A DNA stretch of 64,000 nt from Istiophorus platypterus. Its lineage: Eukaryota > Chordata > Actinopteri > Istiophoriformes > Istiophoridae. Positions 37,501 through 47,005 of this stretch are shown here, one piece after another. The DNA lies in the NCBI GenBank assembly GCA_016859345.1, contig CM029116.1, forward strand, positions 8,963,143 through 9,027,142, written 5' to 3'. Both the position numbers and the translations under genes were made by a program. The notes under the pieces were generated by a model. The model ran no database searches and was not told where the DNA came from. It saw only the letters and a list, made by a program, of their open reading frames with translations. Numbering within the stretch: the first letter of the stretch is position 1; each line of letters opens with the position of its first letter.

Positions 37501-40500
37501 ATTAGTGTGATTTATGTTATGAGAGCCATGGAAATTAACTAAAAACTTGAGACAAGTTTTAGAATATGCAAAAAATGGTAGTCTGAAAATAAAGATCTCT
37601 CAATACGCAATGTTTTTTTTCTTAATTCCTGAGATTCTCCTTCTGGTTGACACTCTAAAATAATAAATGTATATAAGCCTTCAGTTTTACTGGGCCTTTA
37701 TACACACTAACCATCATAATTTAAAATGAGTAGGAGCAGTCGCACTTGGTGCATTTCCTGGAATTTCTCCAGAATTTAGCCAGTTCAGTCCACTGCCAAA
37801 TATCCACTGAACAACCGCATATGCTCTATTTCCTTTATTTGTTTACCCAAAGCTAAATGAATTTCAGTTCTGAAAAAGTGTAAAGGAGGATTTAGTGGAT
37901 CCTGAATCTATCTGAGAACAGTCTACATCATGCTAATGCACCAGTATCTAATGATTAGTTCCTGGATATCTGTGAAAATGCATACTGTCCCTCTCTAGAT
38001 ATAACAGCATTTCCAGTAAGGAGAAGCAGCCACTGACTGTTTGTAAAAATGCTTGAATAACTATGCAGCTGCTAGAAATTAAGTTGGTATAAGCAGGGAG
38101 GAAGTATGAGTCATTTGAGAGTGATGGACATAGCTGGCCTAAAAACACTGCATGTCAGTTTAGCAATCACCATACAGTGTCGCTAATAAAATGACATATG
38201 GATGTGAGTATTAGCGCAAATGAGCCTTGAACTGAATTAATCTTTTTCTTTTTTCTTTTTTGAGACTTCATTTGATCAACAGTGATTAGTTATTGGTTTT
38301 GTGACACCATCATCTGATTTAGAGTTGGCCAGCCAAAACAGTAGGTGAGACAGTGATCAGCATGCAGATTCACACACAATACAGGATTAATTGTTACCGG
38401 GTCATACTGTTTATCTTACATCTAGTTGGCTCTCAGGAAACATCTGTGGCACTTTGTTGTATTTATTCTTATAATATTTAGAATTTTAGATATTTATTAC
38501 TGTGATTTTTTCCCTTACTTTACAATCTTGGCAACTACTCAAAATTCTTACACTTTGTTCTAAAAGGTTATCACTGAGTTTGTTCTTCATAAAAAACTTC
38601 ATATCTAAATATACAATAAAGCATTTAATTATTTATCCTAAGATACGTGTTAGATAATTCATGTAATATATATCGATATTATATCTGTTACATTTCATTA
38701 AATATTTGCTAAGGTTTAGTAAAACAGTTGCTGTGATGGAAAAAGCCATTGTTTTGTCAACTGCTTTACAGCAGTTAGTTTAAAAAAGAAATGCATTAGC
38801 AAAGCTTTTCTTGACTTATTATTGACATCAAATATTTTATTTATATCGGTGTTATTGATGTTATAAAGTATTACGCTATACTTGATGAATCAAGGATAAT
38901 AATGAATATTCATTAATGTATTAATAGTTTATTTTGAATTCATTAAGTCATCAACAGCTAATTGTTTAGTAACAGTCCTTTTTAAACTGCTAATAAAAAT
39001 TTTGATAGGACCTTGCTCTATCAGGTGTACCAGACAAAAAAAACACTTTTTTGACACCAAATTGAACTTTGCCTTTGGTCATTTCATTTTGATAGTACAG
39101 GATTTTTTCTTTCTTCTGCTGATGAACTTGCATACCCACCAACAACTAAATTAATTTTGTAAAAGAATGAATCTCAGTTTGTTCAAAATTTAAAGTAAAC
39201 AAAGTTGTGCCTGTGCACAAAAAAAAAAAACAACAAAAGAAAAAACTTTTGCACTAAAAAGATGACCTAGGGACAGGGTCAGATATATTGTGGCTGAAAT
39301 GCCACAGCCATTTATTCCAGATGTGAAATTAATGCTTCAGCCTAACAAGTGGAACACTTATCATTGTGAAACTATCTTACCACTTAAGAACAATTATCAC
39401 AGAGTATTGAGTCCGATCATTAGGTCATTCAGTGAATCAATTTCTCCCATATTTTCTTTTTTTATTGCACATGTTAACTTTATAACAAGTACAGTATTTA
39501 TACCTCAGCATTTATCTTTTCTAATCTTGTGTTGCCAAAAACTGCTGAAAAGAATGGACCATATACTGGAAATTTTGCAACCAAGTCATTCACAGATATT
39601 AAAATCAGTCAGTCAGTGGTGCCAATTTCATGATCTGAGTCTTGGTCCGAGTACAGCAAGAGTTTGTTTGCTGCAGGAAAGGAGATCAGTATGTAGAGCT
39701 TTACAGTGCAGTGACCAGAATGACTCCTCTTCAGATGTACCTTCACACAACGGATGGCAACTAAACCTTCAGGATGAGGTTTTGATATGCCTGATGATCA
39801 ATGTGTTTAATCTTTTAAAATAGTAGATCCTAGTCGGCTGGGCTGCTCAAGCATCCTCGAGCGAGATACTGAATCCCTGCCAAGTCCAAGGTAACTGCTT
39901 TGTGGCTGACTCTGAGCTTTTAATTCACTGGTAGAACACAATTTGATTCATTATTACTGAAAAAAAGATACGTACTTTCATACATATGAAATATGATAGT
40001 TCATTTATTTGTAGGAAATTCTACATTACAGGGGTATAATTCAGATATGCATGTACCATAACACTGAGAGCTATCCAACACATTGGGTAGCTCTTTAACC
40101 ATTTATACCCTGCTACTCCATATATATGAAGTAGCAGCAGGGTTCTCAGGGTGTTCCCTGAGCTCCTCTGGCAAAAGTGTATCAGTTTTCATCGGGAGTG
40201 GACAGGTAGCCTCTACCTGCCACTGCTGTTATACACCTTCAAAACCCAAGACTTACTTTCACGAGAAAATGGACATACTAGAGTATTGCTTTTTAAAATT
40301 TACAACAGATATGTGAAGCCTTTTTTTTGTTTGTTTGTTCGTTTTACAATGTTCAAATATTTTGTCCTCTAGATAACATCTCTGCCATGTAAGAATTTCT
40401 ATGTCTCGGTGCTTAGTTCCGGTCAGGTTCACGGAGCTCAGTTACATACAGTATATAAATGCGACCAGGCTGTTTGATTTGTATTCATTTCACATCATGT

Positions 40501-40754
40501 AATTCCTACCATCAGGATTTGCTTAAAATCTTTAGCTTTTTGTTTGTTGTTTTTTAAATAAAATGAATTACATAAATGAAACTCTCCACATAAAATGCTG
40601 TAAAATACGTTCTAACCAAATTACAGTCTCTCTGTGGTTACAACTACACCTCTGCAATTATTCTTGTCACTTATCCTCTCTTGCCGATTACAAATGTAGT
40701 GTCTTTTTTTTTTAACGGCTTGCTCTTTTGCACCCCTCTTTTTCAGATGTGTGT

Positions 40755-40845
40755 TTTGCCCCCTAGCGACCATGGCTGTAGACTGTTACCAGTGGTGCTG
40801 TTGCTACAGTAACAATCTAATGCCACGGTCACCATGGAGACAGTG
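40755..40845 (-). ncRNA. mir132: mir-132 microRNA hairpin
   Basis: Read on the minus strand, positions 40788 to 40767 give the 22-nt miR-132-3p, starting UAACAGUCUACAGCC with seed AACAGUC. Positions 40829 to 40808 give the 5p arm, starting ACCGUGGCAUUAGAU. The arms pair (GAUUGUUAC with GUAACAGUC; ACCGUGGC with GCCAUGGU) around an 18-20-nt loop, so this is a complete precursor. miR-132 is a CREB-induced neuronal microRNA controlling neurite growth and plasticity. It lies about 200 bases downstream of mir-212 in the same transcript and points toward DPH1. Exact precursor ends are approximate. Confidence 0.96.
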
Positions 40846-40874
40846 GGAGAAATATGATTGGCTGTGGTAACCGT

Positions 40875-40880
40875 TGACGT
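40875..40880 (+). promoter_or_regulatory. CRE half-site (TGACGT) between the two miRNA hairpins
   Basis: Half-CRE in GTTGACGTCCG between mir-132 and mir-212. A second half-site in the other orientation (ACGTCA, 41034-41039) overlaps the base of the mir-212 hairpin. Half-sites alone are common; the grouping with a full CRE upstream raises the interest. Confidence 0.3.
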
Positions 40881-41032
40881 CCGCGGGTTGGTTTGATGAT
40901 GTCAGTGATGCAGGCTTCAGTAGTGCTGAGCTCCGAGAGGAAACTTCACACAGCTACAGCAGCATCTTCCCACTCATCTGAACTCTTACAGTCACAAAGG
41001 TGGATTCTGTCACACGGAGCAGAGGTTTGCCA

Positions 41033-41118
41033 GACGTCAGTAGCCATGACTGTAGACTGTTACTGTACTTTGGAGGAGTTTTAGCAGTAAGCAGTCTAGA
41101 GCCAAGGTATTGATGCAC
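41033..41118 (-). ncRNA. mir212: mir-212 microRNA hairpin
   Basis: On the minus strand, 41062 to 41042 reads as the fish form of miR-212-3p, starting UAACAGUCUACAGUC. Positions 41108 to 41086 read as miR-212-5p, starting ACCUUGGCUCUAGAC, and match the mammalian 5p sequence as I know it. The arms pair around a short loop. It shares its seed with mir-132 and lies upstream of it, the same order as in mammals. The two probably arise from one primary transcript. Confidence 0.96.
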
Positions 41119-41229
41119 TGACGGGTAGAACAGAGCAGTAGCACAGAATTACAGCAGACTGCAGAAAGTAAGAAAGCATACAGGCTGGTAACATACAGAG
41201 AAAAAAGAGGTGTGGGGAGTGGGGGGATG

Positions 41230-41255
41230 CAGAGAGAGAGAGAGAGAGAGAGAGA
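41230..41255 (+). repeat. (GA)n microsatellite upstream of mir-212
   Basis: Thirteen AG/GA units about 110 bases upstream of the mir-212 hairpin on the transcript side. It would appear as (TC)n in the host RNA. Confidence 0.95.
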
Positions 41256-41665
41256 CCATGATGAGGCCCTTTGTTTTTTATTTAATCAAAAGTTGTTTTG
41301 TCCAATTAAATCTCATCTATACTTGCATTACATAAACAAATCAAGGTGTGAAGTGCAAAGAAAAAAAAAGCTCTTCGGTGCTCTTTGCAGTTACGTGGGC
41401 TATGTCTGAGACACACCACTTAGCCGTTGGCCAAAACAGATTATATACTATGACACTGTGGCTCACAGTGGCATACATCATAGCCTTTCCTGCCAGACGG
41501 GCCTTAGGCTATGTGTGGCTAGAGTGGTGGTTACATAGCCCCCTTGTTGTGTTTGTAGTATTGATTTCCATGCCGATTATCTATGAGTCAGCCACAGGAT
41601 ATGGACGGAGAGGGGCACAGGGCTGATTGGTGGCTTATGCAAGCTCAACTGAGTAACTCCAGGAC

Positions 41666-41673
41666 TGACGTCA
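41666..41673. promoter_or_regulatory. Palindromic CRE (TGACGTCA)
   Basis: A perfect 8-base cAMP response element about 560 bases upstream (minus-strand sense) of the mir-212 hairpin. The mammalian miR-212/132 locus is known to be driven by CREB through CREs. Position and sequence agree with such a role here. Binding is inferred, not shown. Confidence 0.6.
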
Positions 41674-42220
41674 GCAGTCAGGAAATTTGAGCACTCACAA
41701 GCACTAATCTCATGTTTGTGTACTGGCTGCTTTAAGCTGTGTAAAGTGGTTGACGGTGGCGATTTGTGTGTTTTCGTGGGTACGGTTTTGTCCTCTGATG
41801 AAAGACAGAAGGGTGAAGGAGCAAAGGAGGGAGCACTGTGAGTGGGGAAAGTACAAAAGTTGCCAGAAAAGTGTCGTGTTTCCGCCGACTGGTTATCCAA
41901 GTATAGCTCTAACCCATTTGCAAAAAAAGAATTGAATTAAAAAAATAACGTGGGCCAAACCGCACTTTGTGATTAGAATCCATTAAAACTAAAACAATTT
42001 CTCCTCTGTCAGACCAAGGAGCTGGACTCTGCCTCTGTCCATGGTCCTGATCCTCATCCACTGGCCGATAAACACCGCTGGCCGAGTTTCTGCTGCTGCC
42101 TCGGCCGTAAATATCTCTAGAGACGCGCCTCCATATATGTACCAGAAACACACGCGTTAGCTGGAGGGCAAAGAGTTTAAAATATCCCTTCTGTTTAACT
42201 ATCGAACTGATCGGAAACTT

Positions 42221-42223
42221 ACG
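42221..42223 (-). other. Candidate minus-strand splice donor of the miR-212/132 host RNA (proximal)
   Basis: On the minus strand the sequence reads CTCCGC then GTAAGTTTCC, a strong 5' splice site, with the exon/intron border at 42223/42222. It lies upstream of mir-212 in the transcription direction, which would place the hairpins in the following intron or exon. Inferred from consensus only. Confidence 0.35.
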
Positions 42224-42437
42224 CGGAGGACAGAGTGAATGATCTGCAGGGAGATTCACTGTGACCTTTTGAATCTGCGATGGATATTTCGTGTGGTTTA
42301 CTAATTATATGGAAAGAAATCAGCGAGAGCCAAGTCGTCGACACTCGCGTAACCCGAACTCTGCCGCTTCTCGGCTGGACACAGTGTTGTTTTAAAACAC
42401 ATCAGCAGGTCAGTCGAGCGAAGGCTCCGGCTCCGGC

Positions 42438-42458
42438 TCCGGCACCGTGGACAGCGCC
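42438..42458 (+). promoter_or_regulatory. RE1/NRSE element (REST binding site)
   Basis: The right half-site GGACAGCGCC is a perfect match to the RE1 consensus. The left half TCCGGCACC matches TTCAGCACC at 7 of 9 positions. Spacing between halves is the canonical two bases. REST/NRSF represses neuronal genes in non-neuronal cells and is known to act on the mammalian miR-132/212 locus. The element lies about 1.3 kb upstream of mir-212, in the CpG-rich block. Confidence 0.65.
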
Positions 42459-42584
42459 ACGCAGCCCCGAGGCGCAGCGGGTTATTTCAGCGCTCTGAAA
42501 AAAAGCTCCTCTGGGCACAACTCTGACCCACATGCAGACATTTAAAAAAAATCAATAAAGAGTAGTGCTGGTGGTTTTTATGCC

Positions 42585-42630
42585 CCCACCACCACCACCA
42601 CCACCACCACCATCACCACCACCATCACCA
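42585..42630 (+). repeat. (CCA)n trinucleotide repeat in the CpG-rich block
   Basis: CCA/CCACCAT units over 46 bases, close downstream of the RE1. No coding frame is supported. Confidence 0.95.
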
Positions 42631-42703
42631 GAAAGCTGGACATTAAGGCTAAAAACAGCGGGAGAGGTCGTTGAGCCACGCTCATTGTAATTCTAGTCAT
42701 ACT

Positions 42704-42837
42704 ACCCCCCCCCCCACCCCGACCCCCTCCTCCCATCCCTCCTTCCCCAGGAGTTACCCTGGGGAGTTTTCACCATATCCCCAGACCTTCCCACCCCCTA
42801 CCCCCCCCCACCCCCCACCTGCCCCCCGTCTCCCCGC
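42704..42837 (-). repeat. C-rich tracts; G-quadruplex-capable on the minus strand
   Basis: Runs of five to ten C, broken by single A or T, at 42704-42752 and 42789-42837. The minus strand therefore carries four or more closely spaced G runs of three or longer. Frames across it are low-complexity proline or glycine frames. Confidence 0.8.
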
Positions 42838-42877
42838 CACCCAGTTCAGAGGCGCATCGCAATGCAGGCTGTGGACG

Positions 42878-42885
42878 TATATAGG
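42878..42885 (+). promoter_or_regulatory. TATA-like box in GC-rich context
   Basis: TATATAGG followed by GCGGCTCGCG. A start site would be expected near 42908 if used rightward. The core TATATA is its own reverse complement, so leftward use toward the miRNAs is equally possible. No transcript evidence. Confidence 0.3.
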
Positions 42886-43001
42886 CGGCTCGCGCTGTGT
42901 CTTTAAAGCCCCGCGAGGGGTTGATTGGGAGTCGTCTGCATGTGCGCAGGAATGACGCAAAATTGACTTCATCTCGAGAACGCGTCACGATGTCATTTCA
43001 A

Positions 43002-43035
43002 CATGTGTGTGTGTTGGTGTGTGTGTGTGTGTGTG
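43002..43035 (+). repeat. (GT)n microsatellite
   Basis: GT units with one TTGG interruption, inside the CpG-rich block. Confidence 0.9.
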
Positions 43036-43287
43036 GGTAAAGAGAGGATCTCAGTTCACTTTATTTAAAGCGAGTTGTTGTTGGTTTTTTTTAACGTGCA
43101 CAGTTTGAATGATGGATTTTCGACCCTAAGGTCGATCCACCGCTGCGCCTTCGTCTCAGCCTGATCCCGACAAGCAACACGGGAGCGCACGTCGTCCCAC
43201 GCCGCCCCGTCTACGCACGCCCGGTCTCGGGCTGTGTTTTTGGCACCGAGAGGTCCCGAGAAGCCTGCCCGTCGGGACACGTCCCCG

Positions 43288-43309
43288 CACACACACACAC
43301 ACACACACA
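43288..43309 (+). repeat. (CA)n microsatellite
   Basis: About eleven CA units in the CpG-rich block. Confidence 0.95.
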
Positions 43310-43710
43310 AATAACTGGGAAAAAGGAGAGAGAAACGGAGCGCACGTCGTGATCCGCTCGCCATCTGCGGGGACGCAGCCTGGTTAACATGCAGTCGGCG
43401 TAGCCTACACCCTGCAAGACGTTCTCCCCCGTCCTTTTTATTTTTTTTTGTCCTCTCCCTCCACAGTTGTCACTGCCCATGTGCGCCAAAGTGACTCACA
43501 CTGCAGTAACTTCCAGCTTTTGTAATCTACCGTAGATTCGCGAAATGGCACGCAGAGGGAAATTCGGTGGTGGGGGGGGGGGGGCTCGGCCTCATTTAAC
43601 AAAGCTCGTCGCCGTAATTTCTTGCAGCACGTGGGAGCGAGGCAGCTTTTGTAAATCGTTCAAAATTCATAGAGGGACAGAAAAATGGTGAAATGCAAAA
43701 GAATAAACTT

Positions 43711-43713
43711 ACC
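43711..43713 (-). other. Candidate minus-strand splice donor of the miR-212/132 host RNA (distal)
   Basis: On the minus strand the sequence reads ACCGAGGG then GTAAGTTTATTC, again a near-perfect 5' splice site, with the border at 43713/43712 inside the CpG-rich block. It could end an alternative first exon. Not confirmed. Confidence 0.35.
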
Positions 43714-44078
43714 CCTCGGTTCTTCGTCGGTCCGGCTGAGACGCCTTCAGTTTACAAGTTGATGAAACTATAAACAAAGCACTGATTTTTTTGTTTGTTT
43801 GTTTGTTTTTACAATTTCCCACCTCGTTATATTACAACTTGATGGCGGCAAATTTGCTAAACACATCAGAGTCAGATCCTTTCTAACCTCATCGTCGGCT
43901 CTGGTTTCGCAGTTTTTGGGGCAAAAAGTCGCCGGATATTCTTTTTCCTCTCTCTTTTTTTTTTTTCCTTTTTAATTGATCTTTCAATCTTTGGCGTCTC
44001 CATCTCGCGCCTCGGCACCTCATGAAATTCAGCGGGTTGTCCCGGCGATCTGCTCTTATAGACATCCCGTAGTACTAG

Positions 44079-44181
44079 TAATGGAGATGGGAGGGGACAC
44101 TCATTCATTCAGAAGCATCACCTACATGGACGATGTACGTGGACTCTTACGTCATCGAGGAAATTTAGTCAACAGGAGGAC
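44079..44181 (+). other. Possible first exon of a rightward gene ending at a GTAAGG donor
   Basis: A short ATG-initiated frame (MEMGGDTHSFRSITYMDDV and so on) ends with AGGACG followed by GTAAGG, a good splice donor, at the right end of the CpG-rich block. By human gene order the next rightward gene would be HIC1, but this peptide does not resemble the HIC1 start I know, so at best it is a 5' untranslated or alternative exon. It could be chance. Confidence 0.2.
44147..44154. promoter_or_regulatory. CRE variant (TTACGTCA)
   Basis: TTACGTCA, reverse complement TGACGTAA, is a well-known one-base CRE variant. It lies at the right edge of the CpG-rich block, inside a small open frame that ends at a good splice donor (44181/44182). 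It could serve the miRNA host promoter or a rightward gene. Confidence 0.35.
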
Positions 44182-44283
44182 GGTAAGGGTTCCGTGAGGA
44201 GAGGAAGGAAGTGGGTGTGGGGGTATTGAAAGGGGGATGGGGGGGGGGTATTTGGCTTTTTTATTGGGTACAGTGATGCCACC

Positions 44284-44285
<2 letters not shown>

Positions 44286-44322
<37 letters not shown>
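44286..44322 (+). repeat. (CA)n microsatellite
   Basis: About eighteen CA units at the right edge of the CpG-rich block, after a G-rich run (about 44228-44248). Confidence 0.95.
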
Positions 44323-44323
<1 letters not shown>

Positions 44324-46761
44324 GGCCCCGCTTGTATTTGTCTGGCACGTCTCAGGCCAGTGGATTAATGTCCCCCGGGAAATTGCTTTACAAGCCTGTG
44401 CGCCCGAGAGAGAGGCGTGAGCAAGAACTCTAGCAGCAGGAAGCAGAGAAAAGTTAACTGAAAAAATTAGTCACCTGGACCTCACTGTTGGTAATGTGTA
44501 TTAAACTATTCATAGACTTGATTTACTGTGGTATATATATGAGTGGGTAGTGCCAAGGAGATGATCAGTGACTCGCCTCCTTCCTTTAACCTGTGGTATA
44601 ATAAGAGCCCTCCTGTCCTCATCAGAGAACAGTTACAAGGATCAAGCAGATCTTTGTCTTTCCTGGATCTTTCCTGGGAGGCGACCTGGAAATGTGGGAC
44701 TCTGAGGTATGTGCTGTATCTTGACTTTAAAGGGCAGTATTCAGGTCATTTGGTGTTGCAGTTTTATAAGTACGGCAGTTTATGAAAATGGTCAAAATCG
44801 AAGCAGCAGAGGTGGAGACAACCTGAGATTTAGCCCGCACTATGAGTCATGCCCAAAATTGATGGCATCTTTCTTTTAGACCACGTCCTCAGCCTAATAC
44901 ATCCAGTTTGTAACACAAGCTTTTTGTTATGAATTTAAGGTTTGGGGCTTCAAACCTCCTCAGACTTTAGAAAGCTCCTCCAAACCTGCAGCAGAAATGA
45001 TTAAAAACTAATAATTCAGGCTGAGATATAGGCTGCATCTCATGTTGAGTAAAGTGGTCTTCTTGCACAGTGCCCCTCTTAAGATCCGATGAATTTTGAC
45101 AATCAGTGGAGAAAAATCACTAAATAAAATGTGCATTCCTTTGTGCCTTTGAATGGACATTTCATCTGTCAAAAATGTTTTCTTGTGGTCTCTGGAGACA
45201 TTTTTGGGACATAATAGAGCTCAAGAAGCAAGAGAATAAAATCTCCAGAAAAAAGTGAGTAATTGGAGCCATAGTCAACTTCTGCTTCTGAAGGTCAAGA
45301 TTGAACTCTCAAGCCAAATATTTTGCCTAGCTGGGATGAGAAGCCTTGAAACTGCTTGAAATAATGGAAAACTTTGAACATATACAGTTCTGTGACAGCT
45401 GAACAACTTTTACCTGCTGACAAAGGCTGTTTAATGCTGTGGAAAGCCCTGGAACAAGTTGAGTTGGCGGGGTCTTGAGCGAAGGTTGTTTGGTGAACTG
45501 CAGTTTCCAAGGTTAAGAATGAGCTGTTAGACTCATCTTTGAAACTAGCATGGATGAGAACTCCTAATAGTGATCACAACAAGGAGGAATTCCACGACAA
45601 GTGAGCAATCATCATCGGCTGATGACGGTCTTGGGATATTGTTAAAAGCTCCAGAACAGGTGCCTGTGGATGGAAATTGTTTTATAGGGAAATTTGGTAA
45701 GACTTTTCCAAGCTGTTTGACTTGGTAGTTTTAGGTGAAATAGTTTTTGTGTTTTTTTTTTCCATTTAGATGTACTAGTAAACTATGTCACTGGCTTATT
45801 ACGGCTTTGTTGGTGTTAACAGTTAAACCTGCATTAAACAAGAAAAAAAAAAAGAATCAAGCCATAGTCATAAGTCGGGAGTTTCTATATGACCTGAATT
45901 TTGCTGTCTCTCTTTTGGATATTGAAGAATTCCTTTTTTTGGGGAAATTCATCATGAAGTCAGAACCAAGAACTTGCTAGAAGCAATGAGTTCAACGGTT
46001 TATGCAGTAATGGAATAATATGACCTGCAAAAGTGATTTTTTTTTTTTTTTTGTGAGTGTGTGTGTACAGCTTCAGTTTCACAAACAGCTGCAGGATCTC
46101 AGGGCTGCTAGAAGCAGCCAATTTTGGATAATGATTCAACAAATAGAGACACCTGAACTAGATCTTTGAGGGAACCCTACAGGTCTCCTCGCTTCCTCTA
46201 TCCCTCTCTTATTCTATGTCTGTATTTCACTCTGTCATCACTATCTTCCCTCTCTGACGTGATCAGACACTGTCACCACTTCAAACTAAATACTTCCTCC
46301 CCTTTTGACACTTTTTTTCCCCTAATTCCAGATTTCAGCTTTTTTCTAATGATAGTGCTTCAGTGAGAATGTCCTTACAGAAAATGTATTTCATGTACCT
46401 GTGTGATCAAGTGTTTACTTGCTGTGTCACAGTTTAATTCAACTTTTAAAAAAAGTTATTTAAGTCAGTGGTTCCTGAGAATAATTTTAGCAGTCACTTT
46501 TTCTGGTTTTGCTTTCTTTTCTCCTCTGAAATGCTGAATACTTCCCCTATTTGGGCCCCTAAAAATCTTTCAAATTAAAAGATCTGAGAAGGAAAGCCCT
46601 CCATGACCGCTCACAATTCCTCACCACACTAACACACAAGCGGTGATAAAGGGTCACAGTTACACATTAATTTCAACCTATGCTTTAAATAATTCAAATA
46701 TTTCAATACGATAAATCAATCAAAGGTGCAGCAGTTGTTACTTCATCAATACCCAGTATAT

Positions 46762-47005
46762 CTGGTGGTGCGGTGTTTAGCCTCAAAATGAGAAGGTTCT
46801 GGCTGGAGTATGTATGTTCTCCCTGTGCCCTGCGAGTTGGGTTAACTGGCGACTCTAAATTGCCCATGTGAGCTTGTCTTGTTTTTTGTCTCTACATGTT
46901 GGCCCTGTGTTGGCCCTGTGACTGGCATGTCAGCTGGGATTGGTTTCAACCTCTGCCCTCAGAGTATAGAGCAATACAGCTGATGAGTGGACGAACGGAT
47001 GGATA
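46762..47005 (+). repeat. Teleost dispersed repeat, SINE/LINE-tail type
   Basis: Contains the familiar series GGTGGTGCGGTG, AGAAGGTTCTGGCTGG, ATGTTCTCCCTGTG, TGGGTTAACTGGCGACTC, TAAATTGCCCATGTGAG, CAGCTGGGATTGGTTTCAAC and a terminal GGATGGAT, in the order seen in very common fish repeats. Exact family not assigned. Confidence 0.6.

Larger units (their letters stand above)
33661..40754. other. Spacer between DPH1 and mir-132
   Basis: About 7 kb with no recognised gene. Holds small repeats (33806-33831, 34508-34575), T-rich runs (near 36110) and one unexplained 174-codon open frame (39299-39823, see findings). The 3' part of the miR-212/132 host RNA probably ends here, but no end could be fixed. 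Confidence 0.6.
42030..44200. promoter_or_regulatory. CpG-rich promoter-like block upstream of mir-212/132
   Basis: CG dinucleotides are dense here (e.g. around 42060-42120, 42340-42480, 42840-42990 and 43130-43400) but scarce in the rest of the window. The block holds an RE1, CREs, a TATA-like TATATAGG at 42878-42885, C-rich tracts and minus-strand splice donors. It is the likely promoter of the miRNA host RNA. It may also start a rightward transcript, HIC1 by synteny with mammals. Boundaries are by eye. Confidence 0.6.

Noticed and set aside
42280..42498. 72-residue + strand frame in the CpG-rich block, considered as a HIC1 first exon
   Set aside because: No resemblance to the HIC1 start; the end is a (GGCTCC)n-derived Ala-Pro run overlapping the RE1.
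46553..46572. GCCCCTAAAAATC, resembling part of miR-365-3p
   Set aside because: The seed (AAUGCCC) is not kept: GGGCCCC stands in its place. No hairpin partner arm is visible; a 13-base chance match.
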